Made by a program: the position numbers and the translations under genes. A stretch of DNA of 45,466 bases, taken from IMG/VR virus record IMGVR_UViG_3300032288_002840, positions 1 to 45,466 of that record; one strand, given 5' to 3'. The notes below the pieces were generated by a model. That model did no database searches and was not told the DNA's origin. It saw only the letters and a program-made list of their open reading frames with translations. Positions 25,140 through 32,980 of the stretch are shown here, in pieces (position 1 is the stretch's first letter; the number at the start of each line of letters is the position of its first letter). This stretch comes from a virus.

Positions 25140-26291
25140 ATGAAAAAGAAAAACCAAGTTACACAAGAAACTCCTCAAAGAGATGAGTTAGTCGAATTAC
25201 TCGCAAATGAGTTAAATAAAGCCAATAAAGATGGTGGCAAGATTGCATATTTCTTGGATGAACAAGAAAATCCTGCAGAAATTAGTGATTGGATTAGTAC
25301 AGGTTCTTCTATTCTTGACTTAGCTATTAGCAATCGTCCTCATGGTGGATTGCCAGTTGGAAAGATGGTTGAATTCAATGGATTGGAAGGAACTGGTAAA
25401 AGTCTAGTATCTGCGCATGTTGTTGCTGATACACAGAAAAAAGGTGGTGTAGCAGTAGTTATTGACACTGAAAATGCTGCAGCTCCCGAATTCTGGAAAA
25501 GTCTTGGTGTAGATCTATCTAAACTTCTATATGTTCAATGTGAAACCGTTGAGGATATTTTTGAAAAGATGGAACATATGATTGGAATCGTTCGTAAGTC
25601 CAATAAAGATCGTATTCTTACAATCATTGTTGATTCTGTTGCTGCCGCTTCTACAAAGGCAGAACTGGAAAGCGATCACGGTAAGGATGGATTTGCTACT
25701 GGTAAATCTATTATTATTAGTAAAGCAATGCGTAAGATTACCAATATGATTGGTAAACAAAAAGTTCTTACTGTATTTACCAATCAATTGCGTCAGAATC
25801 TAAATGCTATGGCATTTGGTGATAAGTGGGTAGTGAGTGGCGGTAAGTCACTTGCTTATCATTGTAGTGTTCGTGTTCGTCTGAACAACACCGGTAAACT
25901 CAAGAAGGGTGAAGAAGTTATTGGTAATGAATGTAAAGCAGTTGTTATTAAGAACCGTATGGGACCACCACAGCGTCAGGCTGCTTTTGATATTTATTTT
26001 GATAGTGGAATTGCTGATTATGGCAGTTGGATCAAAGTATTGAAAGAAAACAACTTGGTAAAACAAGGTGGTGCTTATTATACCTACAAAAAGGATGATG
26101 GCAGTGAATGGAAGTTCCAATCCAAGGACTTTGTAGAATCAATGAAGACTGATAAAGTTTTGAGTGAAGAAGTTTACTTGAAAATTTGTGACGCTGTAGT
26201 AATGAAATATAAAGATCCAAATAGTGTTATTGTTGACGACGCAGTTGTTGACAATGATGAAGATGCTGGTGTATCATCTGAGAATGAGTAA
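25140..26291 (+). CDS. uvsX: RecA/UvsX-like recombinase
   Basis: 383 residues, close to T4 UvsX (about 390). The Walker A motif is GLEGTGKS at residues 81-88, the Walker B strand RILTIIVDSVAA has Asp at 165, and the L2-like region contains VFTNQLRQNLNAMAFGDKWVVSGGKSLAYH. The C-terminus is acidic (VVDNDEDAGVSSENE). It should form filaments on ssDNA and drive strand exchange for recombination-dependent replication and repair, working with the gp32-like protein just upstream. It overlaps the FEN nuclease gene by 8 nt. Arg codons are mostly CGT. Confidence 0.9.
   Translation: MKKKNQVTQETPQRDELVELLANELNKANKDGGKIAYFLDEQENPAEISDWISTGSSILDLAISNRPHGGLPVGKMVEFNGLEGTGKSLVSAHVVADTQKKGGVAVVIDTENAAAPEFWKSLGVDLSKLLYVQCETVEDIFEKMEHMIGIVRKSNKDRILTIIVDSVAAASTKAELESDHGKDGFATGKSIIISKAMRKITNMIGKQKVLTVFTNQLRQNLNAMAFGDKWVVSGGKSLAYHCSVRVRLNNTGKLKKGEEVIGNECKAVVIKNRMGPPQRQAAFDIYFDSGIADYGSWIKVLKENNLVKQGGAYYTYKKDDGSEWKFQSKDFVESMKTDKVLSEEVYLKICDAVVMKYKDPNSVIVDDAVVDNDEDAGVSSENE
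26248..26277 (+). promoter_or_regulatory. Weak internal promoter candidate before the FEN gene
   Basis: TTGACA (26248-26253), 18-nt spacer ending in GGTG, TATCAT (26272-26277), inside the uvsX end and 6 nt before the ATG at 26284. Confidence 0.25.
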
Positions 26292-27351
26292 TCTATCTGA
26301 CAGTGAAAAAAAGAGGTTGTTTTCGTTATTCGATAATGTAAAACAAGAAGACAGAGTTGGAGGATTGAATAGATCATCCGATTCTGAAGTATTAATTGTT
26401 GATTTCATGAACACTTTTATTAGAGCGTTCATGGCCTCCCCCTCCCTCAATACCAATGGTAATCATACTGGTGGAATTGCTGGGTGTTTAAAAAGCATTG
26501 GTTATGCGGTTAAATTAATCAATCCTACAAAGATTGTTATTGTATCCGATGGTCAAGGGGGTTCACTGAAAAGAAGAAAGATTTATCCAGAATACAAGAG
26601 TGGTAGAAAGACTAAAATTAGGCTTAATAGAGCTTATGATGATCTTACCACTCCAGATACTGAAGATAAAAATCTAAAGAAACAGTTGTTGAGAACTGTA
26701 CAATATCTAGATAAGTTGCCTGTAACAACAATGGCAATTGATTATATTGAAGCAGATGATACAATTGCTTATTTGGCTAAAGAGTACTTTAAGAATAGTA
26801 ATGTTACTATTATGAGTGCGGATAAAGATTTCTTACAACTAGCCGGTGATAGAATTAAAATCTGGAGTCCAACCAAAAAGAAATTGTATGGTTGTGCAGA
26901 AATTCTATTGGAATATGGTATTAGTTGTAAGAACTTTATCAATTATAGAATAATGGAAGGGGATAGTAGTGATAATATTGACGGCATTAAAGGTGCTGGG
27001 TTAAAAACTATTATCAAGTGTTATCCAATTCTTACAGAGGATAAACAATATTCTTTACAAGAATTATACAATTATAGTGATACTCACAAAGGTAAATTAA
27101 AGTTGTATGATACTGTATTAGAGAACAAAGATATCATGCAGCGTAATTATGATTTAATGCAATTGCATGACACACAAATTCAATCATTCTCGCAATTGAG
27201 AATCAATGAAATCATGGAAAAACCAATTTGTAAACTTGACAGATTTGGTTTTAGTAAATTGTTGGTAGAAGACTGTATGCAAAATAATTTTCCAAATAGC
27301 ATGGTGTGGTTAAATGAAGTGTTTGGAAAAATCAATTCAATGGTTCTGTAA
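26284..27351 (+). CDS. rnh: FEN-family 5'-3' exonuclease / RNase H
   Basis: 355 residues from the ATG at 26284, which overlaps the uvsX stop (ATGAGTAA). A longer in-frame version starting inside uvsX is not credible. FEN/PIN landmarks: VLIVDFMNTF (Asp ~40), RRKIYPEYKSGRK (~97-109), YIEADDTIAYL (~157), MSADKDFLQL (~180) and MEGDSSDNIDGIKGAGLKT (~225, helix-hairpin-helix with Asp ligands). It corresponds to T4 RNase H, which removes RNA primers from lagging-strand fragments. Neighbours are recombinase and helicase. Arg is mainly AGA, unlike uvsX. There is a 9-bp hairpin over its stop codon. Confidence 0.85.
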   Translation: MSNLSDSEKKRLFSLFDNVKQEDRVGGLNRSSDSEVLIVDFMNTFIRAFMASPSLNTNGNHTGGIAGCLKSIGYAVKLINPTKIVIVSDGQGGSLKRRKIYPEYKSGRKTKIRLNRAYDDLTTPDTEDKNLKKQLLRTVQYLDKLPVTTMAIDYIEADDTIAYLAKEYFKNSNVTIMSADKDFLQLAGDRIKIWSPTKKKLYGCAEILLEYGISCKNFINYRIMEGDSSDNIDGIKGAGLKTIIKCYPILTEDKQYSLQELYNYSDTHKGKLKLYDTVLENKDIMQRNYDLMQLHDTQIQSFSQLRINEIMEKPICKLDRFGFSKLLVEDCMQNNFPNSMVWLNEVFGKINSMVL

Positions 27352-27370
27352 ATAATCTTGGTTTACAGAA
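27344..27370 (+). promoter_or_regulatory. 9-bp hairpin spanning the FEN gene stop codon
   Basis: TTCTGTAAA (27344-27352) pairs with TTTACAGAA (27362-27370), 9-nt loop, no T tract. It may protect the 3' end of the upstream mRNA or act as a weak terminator. Confidence 0.45.
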
Positions 27371-27385
27371 ATGGTGTGGTATAGT
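27358..27385 (+). promoter_or_regulatory. Promoter candidate before the helicase gene
   Basis: TTGGTT (27358-27363), 16-nt spacer ending in GTGG, TATAGT (27380-27385). The -10 and the GTGG before it match the better promoters of the window; the -35 is weaker. It gives a leader of about 20 nt to the ATG at 27411. Confidence 0.35.
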
Positions 27386-27410
27386 TGGTGTAGATAAATT
27401 ATATAAAATT

Positions 27411-28790
27411 ATGTCGGAAAAAATTATTGATAACCTAAAAAAATTCGGATCTGAATTCCAAATCAAATGTATTAGTGGTTTGGTGTCGGATAAAACATTC
27501 ATTGAAAGAATTAGCGATATCTTGGAACCAGATAGTTTTGAGACTGACGCTCATAAATTTATCGTTAAAGAAACGATTAGTTATTTTCTTCAATACAAAG
27601 ATTTACCAACCTTGGCAGTCTTTAAGGTTAAAGTTGACGGTATTGAGAATGATTTGTTGAAACAATCCGTTGTAGAGCAACTTCGTTTGGTTTACCAGAA
27701 AATCAGTGACACTGATCTGAAGTACATTAAAGAACAGTTTCTTGAATTTTGTAAGAATCAAAAGATCAAGAATGCTATTATGGAAAGTGTTGATCATTTG
27801 AAGAGTGGTCAATATGATAAGATCAAACATGTAGTTGATGTTGCGATGAAAGCTGGTATGGAACGCAATATTGGACATGAATACATGGTTGATATTGAAA
27901 AGCGTATGAGTCAAATGGCTCGTAAGACTGTCAAGACTAATTGGACAGAAGTAGATAGTATTATGGATGGTGGCCTTGCTGGTGGTGAACTAGGAATTAT
28001 CACTGCTTGTGCAGGTAGTGGTAAGAGTTGGGTTCTTGCCAAGATGGGTGCAGAAGCAATGCGTCAAGGTAAAAATGTATTACATTATACTTTGGAATTG
28101 AATGAAAACTATGTTGGTCTTCGTTATGATGCTTGTTTTACTGGAATTGATTTCCAAAATATTCGTAACAACATTGATATTGTTAAAAAGAAGATTGCAG
28201 AAGTACCTGGTAAGTTGATTATTAAATATTTCCCAATTAAGACTGTATCTGCTCATAGTTTGAAACTACATGCGGAACGAATTCAAACTCTAGGTACTAA
28301 GGTGGATATGATTATTGTTGACTATGCTGATATTCTTCGTCCATCACAGAGTGAACGAAATAGCAACAGTTATAGTGAGGCCGGTGGTATTTATGAAGAA
28401 CTTCGTGGTGTAGCTGGTGAATTGCAAGTTCCTATTTGGAGTGCTTCACAGAGTAACCGTGCTGCTATGGATGAAGACATTATTCAGGCCAATAACATTT
28501 CAGATAGTTATCGTAAGATTATGACCGCTGACTTTGTTATGTCACTAAGTCGTAAGATGTCAGATAAACAAGCTAATACTGCACGATTCCATGTAATTAA
28601 GAATCGATTCGGACCCGATGGTATTACATTCCCAGCTAGAATGAATGCTGGTTGTGGTGATATCAGAATCTTTGCGGAAAACAGCCGTGAAGGTATGGGT
28701 ATCTTGAATGAAATGAGTCAAGAAGAAAATGTAGTCAAGAAAATGATGAGCAACAAGTGGAATGCTCATAATTCAGAGGACAGTGATTAA
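27411..28790 (+). CDS. 41: Replicative DNA helicase, DnaB/T4 gp41-like
   Basis: 459 residues. The N-terminal ~150 residues are the helical DnaB-type domain. The RecA-like motor has GIITACAGSGKSWVLAKMG (Walker A near residues 200-207), VLHYTLELNENYVGLRYDA (H1a-like), VDMIIVDYADILRP (Walker B ~300-310) and VPIWSASQSNRAA (sensor Gln). The end includes RFHVIKNRFGPDG, the arginine-finger/beta-hairpin region of DnaB. It unwinds the fork ahead of the polymerase. A large hairpin separates it from nrdA. Its Arg codons are mainly CGT. Confidence 0.9.
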   Translation: MSEKIIDNLKKFGSEFQIKCISGLVSDKTFIERISDILEPDSFETDAHKFIVKETISYFLQYKDLPTLAVFKVKVDGIENDLLKQSVVEQLRLVYQKISDTDLKYIKEQFLEFCKNQKIKNAIMESVDHLKSGQYDKIKHVVDVAMKAGMERNIGHEYMVDIEKRMSQMARKTVKTNWTEVDSIMDGGLAGGELGIITACAGSGKSWVLAKMGAEAMRQGKNVLHYTLELNENYVGLRYDACFTGIDFQNIRNNIDIVKKKIAEVPGKLIIKYFPIKTVSAHSLKLHAERIQTLGTKVDMIIVDYADILRPSQSERNSNSYSEAGGIYEELRGVAGELQVPIWSASQSNRAAMDEDIIQANNISDSYRKIMTADFVMSLSRKMSDKQANTARFHVIKNRFGPDGITFPARMNAGCGDIRIFAENSREGMGILNEMSQEENVVKKMMSNKWNAHNSEDSD

Positions 28791-28805
28791 CCTATATATC
28801 AATCT

Positions 28806-28868
28806 GGGGAGAAAAAGTTTCTATAAAACAAGATTTTTTTAAACTTTTATTTTGGACTTTTTCTCCCC
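28806..28868 (+). terminator. Long-stem hairpin between the helicase gene and nrdA
   Basis: GGGGAGAAAAAGT (28806-28818) is perfectly complementary to ACTTTTTCTCCCC (28856-28868), with a 37-nt AT-rich loop. A short T run (TTATTTTTTACC) follows after 10 nt. It could be a terminator, an RNA-processing signal or a regulatory leader for nrdA. Confidence 0.55.
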
Positions 28869-28893
28869 GATTGGATAATTATTTTTTACCCAT

Positions 28894-31182
28894 ATGAACA
28901 AAGAAATTTTTATAAAGAAGCGTAACGGAAATTTGGAAAAATTTAGTGCAGATAAAATCAATAAGGTTTTGCAATGGGCAACCGATGATATTAAAAATGT
29001 TAGTTTTGAAGAAGTCGCAATGAATGCGCATCTATCATTCTTTGATAAGATGTCTTCTGGTGATATTCATACAATGTTGATTGAAGCTGCGTCAAATTTG
29101 ATCAGTGAACAAAAACCTAATTATCAATATGTAGCATCAAGACTATTGAATTATAGATTAAGAAAGAATGTTTGGGGTGGAAAGAATCCTCCTAAATTAC
29201 ATGATCTTGTTAGAGCTAATATTGACGCATTGGTTTATGACGAAGAAATTCTAGAATGGTATACCAAACAAGAATTTGATAAATTGGATGAATATCTCCG
29301 TCATGATAGAGATTTCAATTTTACATATGCTGGTATCAAACAGTTGTGTGATAAATACTTAGTACAAAATCGTGCTACTAAGACAATTTATGAAACTCCA
29401 CAATTTGCATATATGCTTATTGCAATGACATTCTTTAAAGACTATAAAGAAAACCGTCTTGAATATGTAAAGAAAGCTTATAATTACTTCAGCAAACATA
29501 AGATCAATCTACCAACACCAATTATGGCTGGTGTAAGAACTCCAATGAAGAGTTATGCTAGTTGTTCTTTATTCACTGTAGATGACGATCTTCGTAGTAT
29601 TTTCAGTAACAATAGTGCTGTAGGATTTGCTACTGCAAGTCGTTATGGTATTGGATTGAATTTATCCAGACTTCGTGCTACAAATGCTCCAATTCGTAAC
29701 GGTGAAGTAATGCATACTGGACCAATTCCATTTGCTAAAGCATTTGAGTCAACAGTAAAAAGTTGTCACCAAAACGGAATTAGAGGGGGTAGTGCCACCG
29801 TCAATTTTGCATGGTTCCACTATGACATTCTAGATATTCTTGTATTGAAGAACAATCAAGGTACCGATGATAACCGTGTTCGTAAGTTGGATTATTGTAT
29901 TGGATTGGACAAACTAATCTTTGAACGATTCTTGAAGAATCAAGATGTAACACTATTCAGTTACCATGAATGTCCTTCACTATGGAATACATTTGGTATG
30001 GAAGGATTCAAAGAGAAATACGAAAAGGCTGAAGCTAACAAAAATATCAAGTTCAAGAAGAAAGTACCAGCCCGTGAATTGATGGGATTATTGGCTAAAG
30101 AACGACTTGAAACTGGTCGTATTTATACAATGTTTGTTGATCATGCTAATGAACATGGTAGTTGGTTAGATCAAGTAGATACTAGCAATCTATGTCTTGA
30201 AGTTAATCATCCGTTGATTCCAATTACTGATGTCAATGATAAGAATGGAGAAATTGGTGTTTGTATCTTGGCTGCTTTGAACTGGTTGGAAATCAAAGAT
30301 GATGAAGAAATGGAAAGTGTCTGTGACATTATTGTTAGAATGTTAGATGCTTTGATTGAACATCAAGATTACTTTGTACCAGCCGCAGAAAATTTTGCTA
30401 AGAAACGCCGTAGTCTTGGTGTAGGTGTAAGTAATTTGGCTGCTCTATTGGCTAAAGAAGGATTGAAGTATTGGGATAAAGATGCTCCTAACTTTGTTGC
30501 CAAATGGATGGAAAAGACTAGTTACTATTTAATCAAGGCAAGTGTTGAAATGGCAAAAGAAGTAGGTAAGTGTGAAAAGTTTGATCGTACCAAGTTTAGT
30601 CAAGGAGTATTGCCAATTGATACTTACAAGAAAGATGTAGATGAATTTATTACAGAACCACTACATTGTGATTGGGAAACACTCCGTGAAGAAATTAAGA
30701 AACACGGTATGAGACATTCTACATTGACCGCATGTATGCCTGTAGAATCTAGCAGTGTAATTCAAAGTAGTACTAATGGTATTGAACCACCTCGTAGTGC
30801 TATTAGTTTTAAGGGAAGCAAGAGTAACATTTTGCCAGTAGTAATTCCAAATATTGATAAGTATAAGGATAATTATACCTTTGCTTTTGATATGCCAAGT
30901 AATGAAGGTTACTTGAAGGTTGCTGCTGCCATTCAAAAATTTACTGATATGAGTATTAGTACAAATACTTATTATATTCCATCCCGTTATGAAAAGAATA
31001 AAGTTCCTGTTCAAGAAGTAATTAAGGACATGTTATTGGCTTACAAGTATGGTCTAAAGAATCTGTATTATGCTAATACTGATGACGGTGATAAACAAAC
31101 CGCCATGGATGAAAAGAAGACGGAAATAAAACAACCAGTAGTACAAGAATCCGGTTGTGAAAGCGGAGCTTGTGCTCTATAA
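28894..31182 (+). CDS. nrdA: Ribonucleoside-diphosphate reductase class Ia, alpha subunit
   Basis: 762 residues, essentially the size of E. coli NrdA. An ATP-cone is at the N-terminus (FIKKRNGNLEKFSADKINKVL). The active-site triad N-C-E appears as NLCLEV near residue 430. LMGLLAKERLETGRIYTMFVDHANEHG and PVESSSVIQSSTNGIEPPR are family signatures. The C-terminal redox-active pair is GCESGACAL (Cys 755 and Cys 760), as in the E. coli enzyme. It converts NDPs to dNDPs for phage DNA synthesis. nrdB follows after 12 nt. No glutaredoxin or thioredoxin gene is visible here, so a host or distant phage partner must re-reduce it. Confidence 0.95.
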   Translation: MNKEIFIKKRNGNLEKFSADKINKVLQWATDDIKNVSFEEVAMNAHLSFFDKMSSGDIHTMLIEAASNLISEQKPNYQYVASRLLNYRLRKNVWGGKNPPKLHDLVRANIDALVYDEEILEWYTKQEFDKLDEYLRHDRDFNFTYAGIKQLCDKYLVQNRATKTIYETPQFAYMLIAMTFFKDYKENRLEYVKKAYNYFSKHKINLPTPIMAGVRTPMKSYASCSLFTVDDDLRSIFSNNSAVGFATASRYGIGLNLSRLRATNAPIRNGEVMHTGPIPFAKAFESTVKSCHQNGIRGGSATVNFAWFHYDILDILVLKNNQGTDDNRVRKLDYCIGLDKLIFERFLKNQDVTLFSYHECPSLWNTFGMEGFKEKYEKAEANKNIKFKKKVPARELMGLLAKERLETGRIYTMFVDHANEHGSWLDQVDTSNLCLEVNHPLIPITDVNDKNGEIGVCILAALNWLEIKDDEEMESVCDIIVRMLDALIEHQDYFVPAAENFAKKRRSLGVGVSNLAALLAKEGLKYWDKDAPNFVAKWMEKTSYYLIKASVEMAKEVGKCEKFDRTKFSQGVLPIDTYKKDVDEFITEPLHCDWETLREEIKKHGMRHSTLTACMPVESSSVIQSSTNGIEPPRSAISFKGSKSNILPVVIPNIDKYKDNYTFAFDMPSNEGYLKVAAAIQKFTDMSISTNTYYIPSRYEKNKVPVQEVIKDMLLAYKYGLKNLYYANTDDGDKQTAMDEKKTEIKQPVVQESGCESGACAL

Positions 31183-31183
31183 T

Positions 31184-31189
31184 AGGAGG
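31184..31189 (+). promoter_or_regulatory. Canonical Shine-Dalgarno of nrdB
   Basis: AGGAGG lies 5 nt before the ATG at 31195, right after the nrdA stop. It is notable because most starts in this window have no such site. Confidence 0.85.
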
Positions 31190-31194
31190 ATAAA

Positions 31195-32253
31195 ATGAAA
31201 ACAGTATTAAATAAGAAAAATATAGACCAATTAAGAAATCCAATGTTCTTGGGAGAAGATCTCTCTTTACAAAGATATGATTTGATCAAGTATCCTAAGT
31301 TCTATGATCTATATGATCAACAATTGAATTTCTTTTGGAGACCTCAAGAAGTTTCCTTGGTAAAGGATATTAGTGATTATAAGAATCTTTCACCTGAAGA
31401 ACGATTTGTATTTGATAGTAATCTTAAGTTTCAGACTATGACTGATAGTATGTTGAGTCGTAGTATTCATGAATTGATGAAACATGTTACCAATAGTGAA
31501 TTGGAAATTTGTATGAATACATGGAGTTTCTTTGAAACTATTCACAGTAACAGTTATACATACATTCTAAACAATGTTTATCCAGATGCTACCAAGTTCT
31601 TTGATAGTATTTTGAATGATGAAGAAATTGTTAAGAGAGCTACTGCAATCAGTAAGAAGTATGATGAACTACTAAAACCATCTGATGATGTTAAACAACA
31701 ATTGTTTGATGCGGTATTAGCTACTCAAATTACTGAAGGGTTGATCTTCTATGTATCATTTGCTTGTAGTTTCTATTTTGGATATCGTGGAAAGATGGAG
31801 GGTAATAGTAAGATTATTAAGTTTATTAGCCGTGATGAAAATCTACATGTAGCTATTACTCAGAACATTATGAAGAATTGGATCAACAATCCAGATGAAG
31901 GTTTCCAAGAGATTGTAGCTAAGAACGAAGAAAAGATCTATGCTGCATATGAAATGGCAGTAAATGCAGAAAAAGACTGGGCTGATTATCTATTCAGTAA
32001 GGGTAGTTTGATTGGATTGACTGCTGAAAGTTTGAAACATTATATTGAATGGTTGGCTAATAACAGACTATCAAGTCTTGGATATAAGAAGTTGTATCCA
32101 GCTGCTAAAACCAATCCATTAGCTGGATGGTTAGACAGTTACTATGATAGTAAGAAACTACAAGTAGCTCCTCAAGAAACTGAATTGAGTAGTTATGTAA
32201 AAGGGGTGGATAATACCATCAGTGAGAACGCATTTGACGACTTCAAATTGTAA
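31195..32253 (+). CDS. nrdB: Ribonucleoside-diphosphate reductase class Ia, beta subunit
   Basis: 352 residues. The radical tyrosine is Tyr 121 in ETIHSNSYTYIL, matching Tyr 122 of E. coli. Di-iron ligands can be placed in FETIHS, in the E-containing helix QITEGLIFYVSF, and in SRDENLHVAITQNIM (E-x-x-H). The protein makes the tyrosyl radical and passes it to NrdA; the acidic C-terminus (DNTISENAFDDFKL) is the docking tail. It is translated from an unusually strong ribosome binding site. Confidence 0.95.
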   Translation: MKTVLNKKNIDQLRNPMFLGEDLSLQRYDLIKYPKFYDLYDQQLNFFWRPQEVSLVKDISDYKNLSPEERFVFDSNLKFQTMTDSMLSRSIHELMKHVTNSELEICMNTWSFFETIHSNSYTYILNNVYPDATKFFDSILNDEEIVKRATAISKKYDELLKPSDDVKQQLFDAVLATQITEGLIFYVSFACSFYFGYRGKMEGNSKIIKFISRDENLHVAITQNIMKNWINNPDEGFQEIVAKNEEKIYAAYEMAVNAEKDWADYLFSKGSLIGLTAESLKHYIEWLANNRLSSLGYKKLYPAAKTNPLAGWLDSYYDSKKLQVAPQETELSSYVKGVDNTISENAFDDFKL

Positions 32254-32271
32254 TAAAATAATTGAAATAAT

Positions 32272-32310
32272 GTCCATAAGTTATATATTTATAGTGTATA
32301 ACTTATGGAC
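32272..32310 (+). promoter_or_regulatory. Perfect 14-bp inverted repeat that contains a start codon
   Basis: GTCCATAAGTTATA (32272-32285) is exactly complementary to TATAACTTATGGAC (32297-32310), whose ATGGAC is the start of the next gene. The 11-nt loop holds the TATTTATA box. If transcribed in full, the RNA would bury the start codon. Confidence 0.7.
32286..32293 (+). promoter_or_regulatory. TATTTATA late-type box inside an inverted repeat
   Basis: TATTTATA lies in the loop of the 14-bp inverted repeat and ends 11 nt before the ATG at 32305. Transcription starting just after it would remove the left arm and free the start codon. Confidence 0.5.
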
Positions 32311-32685
32311 CAAAATATTATTTTATCATTGATTGGAATTGTACCAGCTGTAGTTGCATCTGTAGTAACTTATGGAATTGCTTCTAAGAAGACTAAAGTT
32401 GATTTGGTAAAATTAATTAATGATTCAAGTGATAAGTTAAGAACTGAAGTAAAAGTAGAATTGGAAGAATGTAGAAAAGACAGAGAAGCAATCAGAAGTG
32501 AGTTAAATGTTTATAAGAAAGAAAATGAATCTATAAAGAAAGAGTTGGAAGAACAGAAAAAAGAAAATTCGGAATTAAAGAACAACTTGAATGAATTGGA
32601 AATTAAGTTAGATGCAGCAAATGATTTGATTTCAAAGTTGGCAGAAAGTAAAGTAAGTATAGGCAAAAAGAAATTGACAAAGTAA
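32305..32685 (+). CDS. Membrane-anchored coiled-coil protein, function unknown
   Basis: 126 residues. One transmembrane helix at residues ~5-25 (IILSLIGIVPAVVASVVTYGI) is followed by Lys residues and then a long charged coiled coil at ~35-115 (repeated E/K/L heptads such as NESIKKELEEQKKENSELKNNL). This topology resembles inner-membrane spanin subunits or other phage membrane tethers, but no outer-membrane lipoprotein partner was seen. It has its own TATTTATA box, so it is likely made late. Lysis or membrane-complex functions remain guesses. Confidence 0.7.
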   Translation: MDQNIILSLIGIVPAVVASVVTYGIASKKTKVDLVKLINDSSDKLRTEVKVELEECRKDREAIRSELNVYKKENESIKKELEEQKKENSELKNNLNELEIKLDAANDLISKLAESKVSIGKKKLTK

Positions 32686-32701
32686 GTTGTGTTGGTATAG
32701 T
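32674..32701 (+). promoter_or_regulatory. Promoter TTGACA-N16-TATAGT before the PQ-loop gene
   Basis: TTGACA (32674-32679), spacer ending in TTGG, TATAGT (32696-32701). It overlaps the end of the upstream gene and lies 6 nt before the ATG at 32708, predicting a leaderless mRNA. Confidence 0.55.
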
Positions 32702-32707
32702 AGTTGC

Positions 32708-32980
32708 ATGAGTTTAAAATCATTTTTGGGTATTTTATTCACGGTCCTATTTCTACTGGGACCGTGTTTTCAATTGGCAAAGTTGATTTCTTCCAAAGAC
32801 AGCAAAGGAGTAAGCGCACCAGCTTATTGGTTAAATAACATGGGTCAATTGTGTGTATTAATATATGCTCAATTAACTCACTCGGGATTGTGGGTATATA
32901 TTAATAGTATTGGTTCAATTATACTGAATTGTTCAATTTTAACATTTATATGGTTATATGACAGACGAAAAGTATTGTGA
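32708..32980 (+). CDS. Three-helix PQ-loop / SemiSWEET-like membrane protein
   Basis: 90 residues from the ATG at 32708; a longer in-frame reading from 32687 lacks support. Three hydrophobic helices can be drawn (LGILFTVLFLLGPCFQLAKL, YWLNNMGQLCVLIYAQL, VYINSIGSIILNCSILTFIWLY). Helix 1 ends in G-P-x-F-Q followed by KDSKGVSAPAYWLN, the PQ-loop signature. Size and topology match bacterial SemiSWEETs, which work as dimers to move sugars. The substrate is unknown. It overlaps the Mom-like gene by 23 nt. A GC-rich hairpin with a T run lies near its 5' end. Confidence 0.65.
   Translation: MSLKSFLGILFTVLFLLGPCFQLAKLISSKDSKGVSAPAYWLNNMGQLCVLIYAQLTHSGLWVYINSIGSIILNCSILTFIWLYDRRKVL
32740..32770 (+). 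terminator. Intragenic terminator-like hairpin early in the PQ-loop gene
   Basis: CACGGTCC (32740-32747) pairs perfectly with GGACCGTG (32759-32766), 11-nt loop, followed by TTTT. It begins 33 nt after the A of the start codon and could attenuate transcription into the PQ-loop and Mom-like genes. Confidence 0.5.

Noticed and set aside
26224-26283. Extended N-terminus of the FEN nuclease inside uvsX
   Set aside because: The extra residues are a frame-shifted reading of the uvsX end; the ATG at 26284 gives a normal overlap and family-like start.
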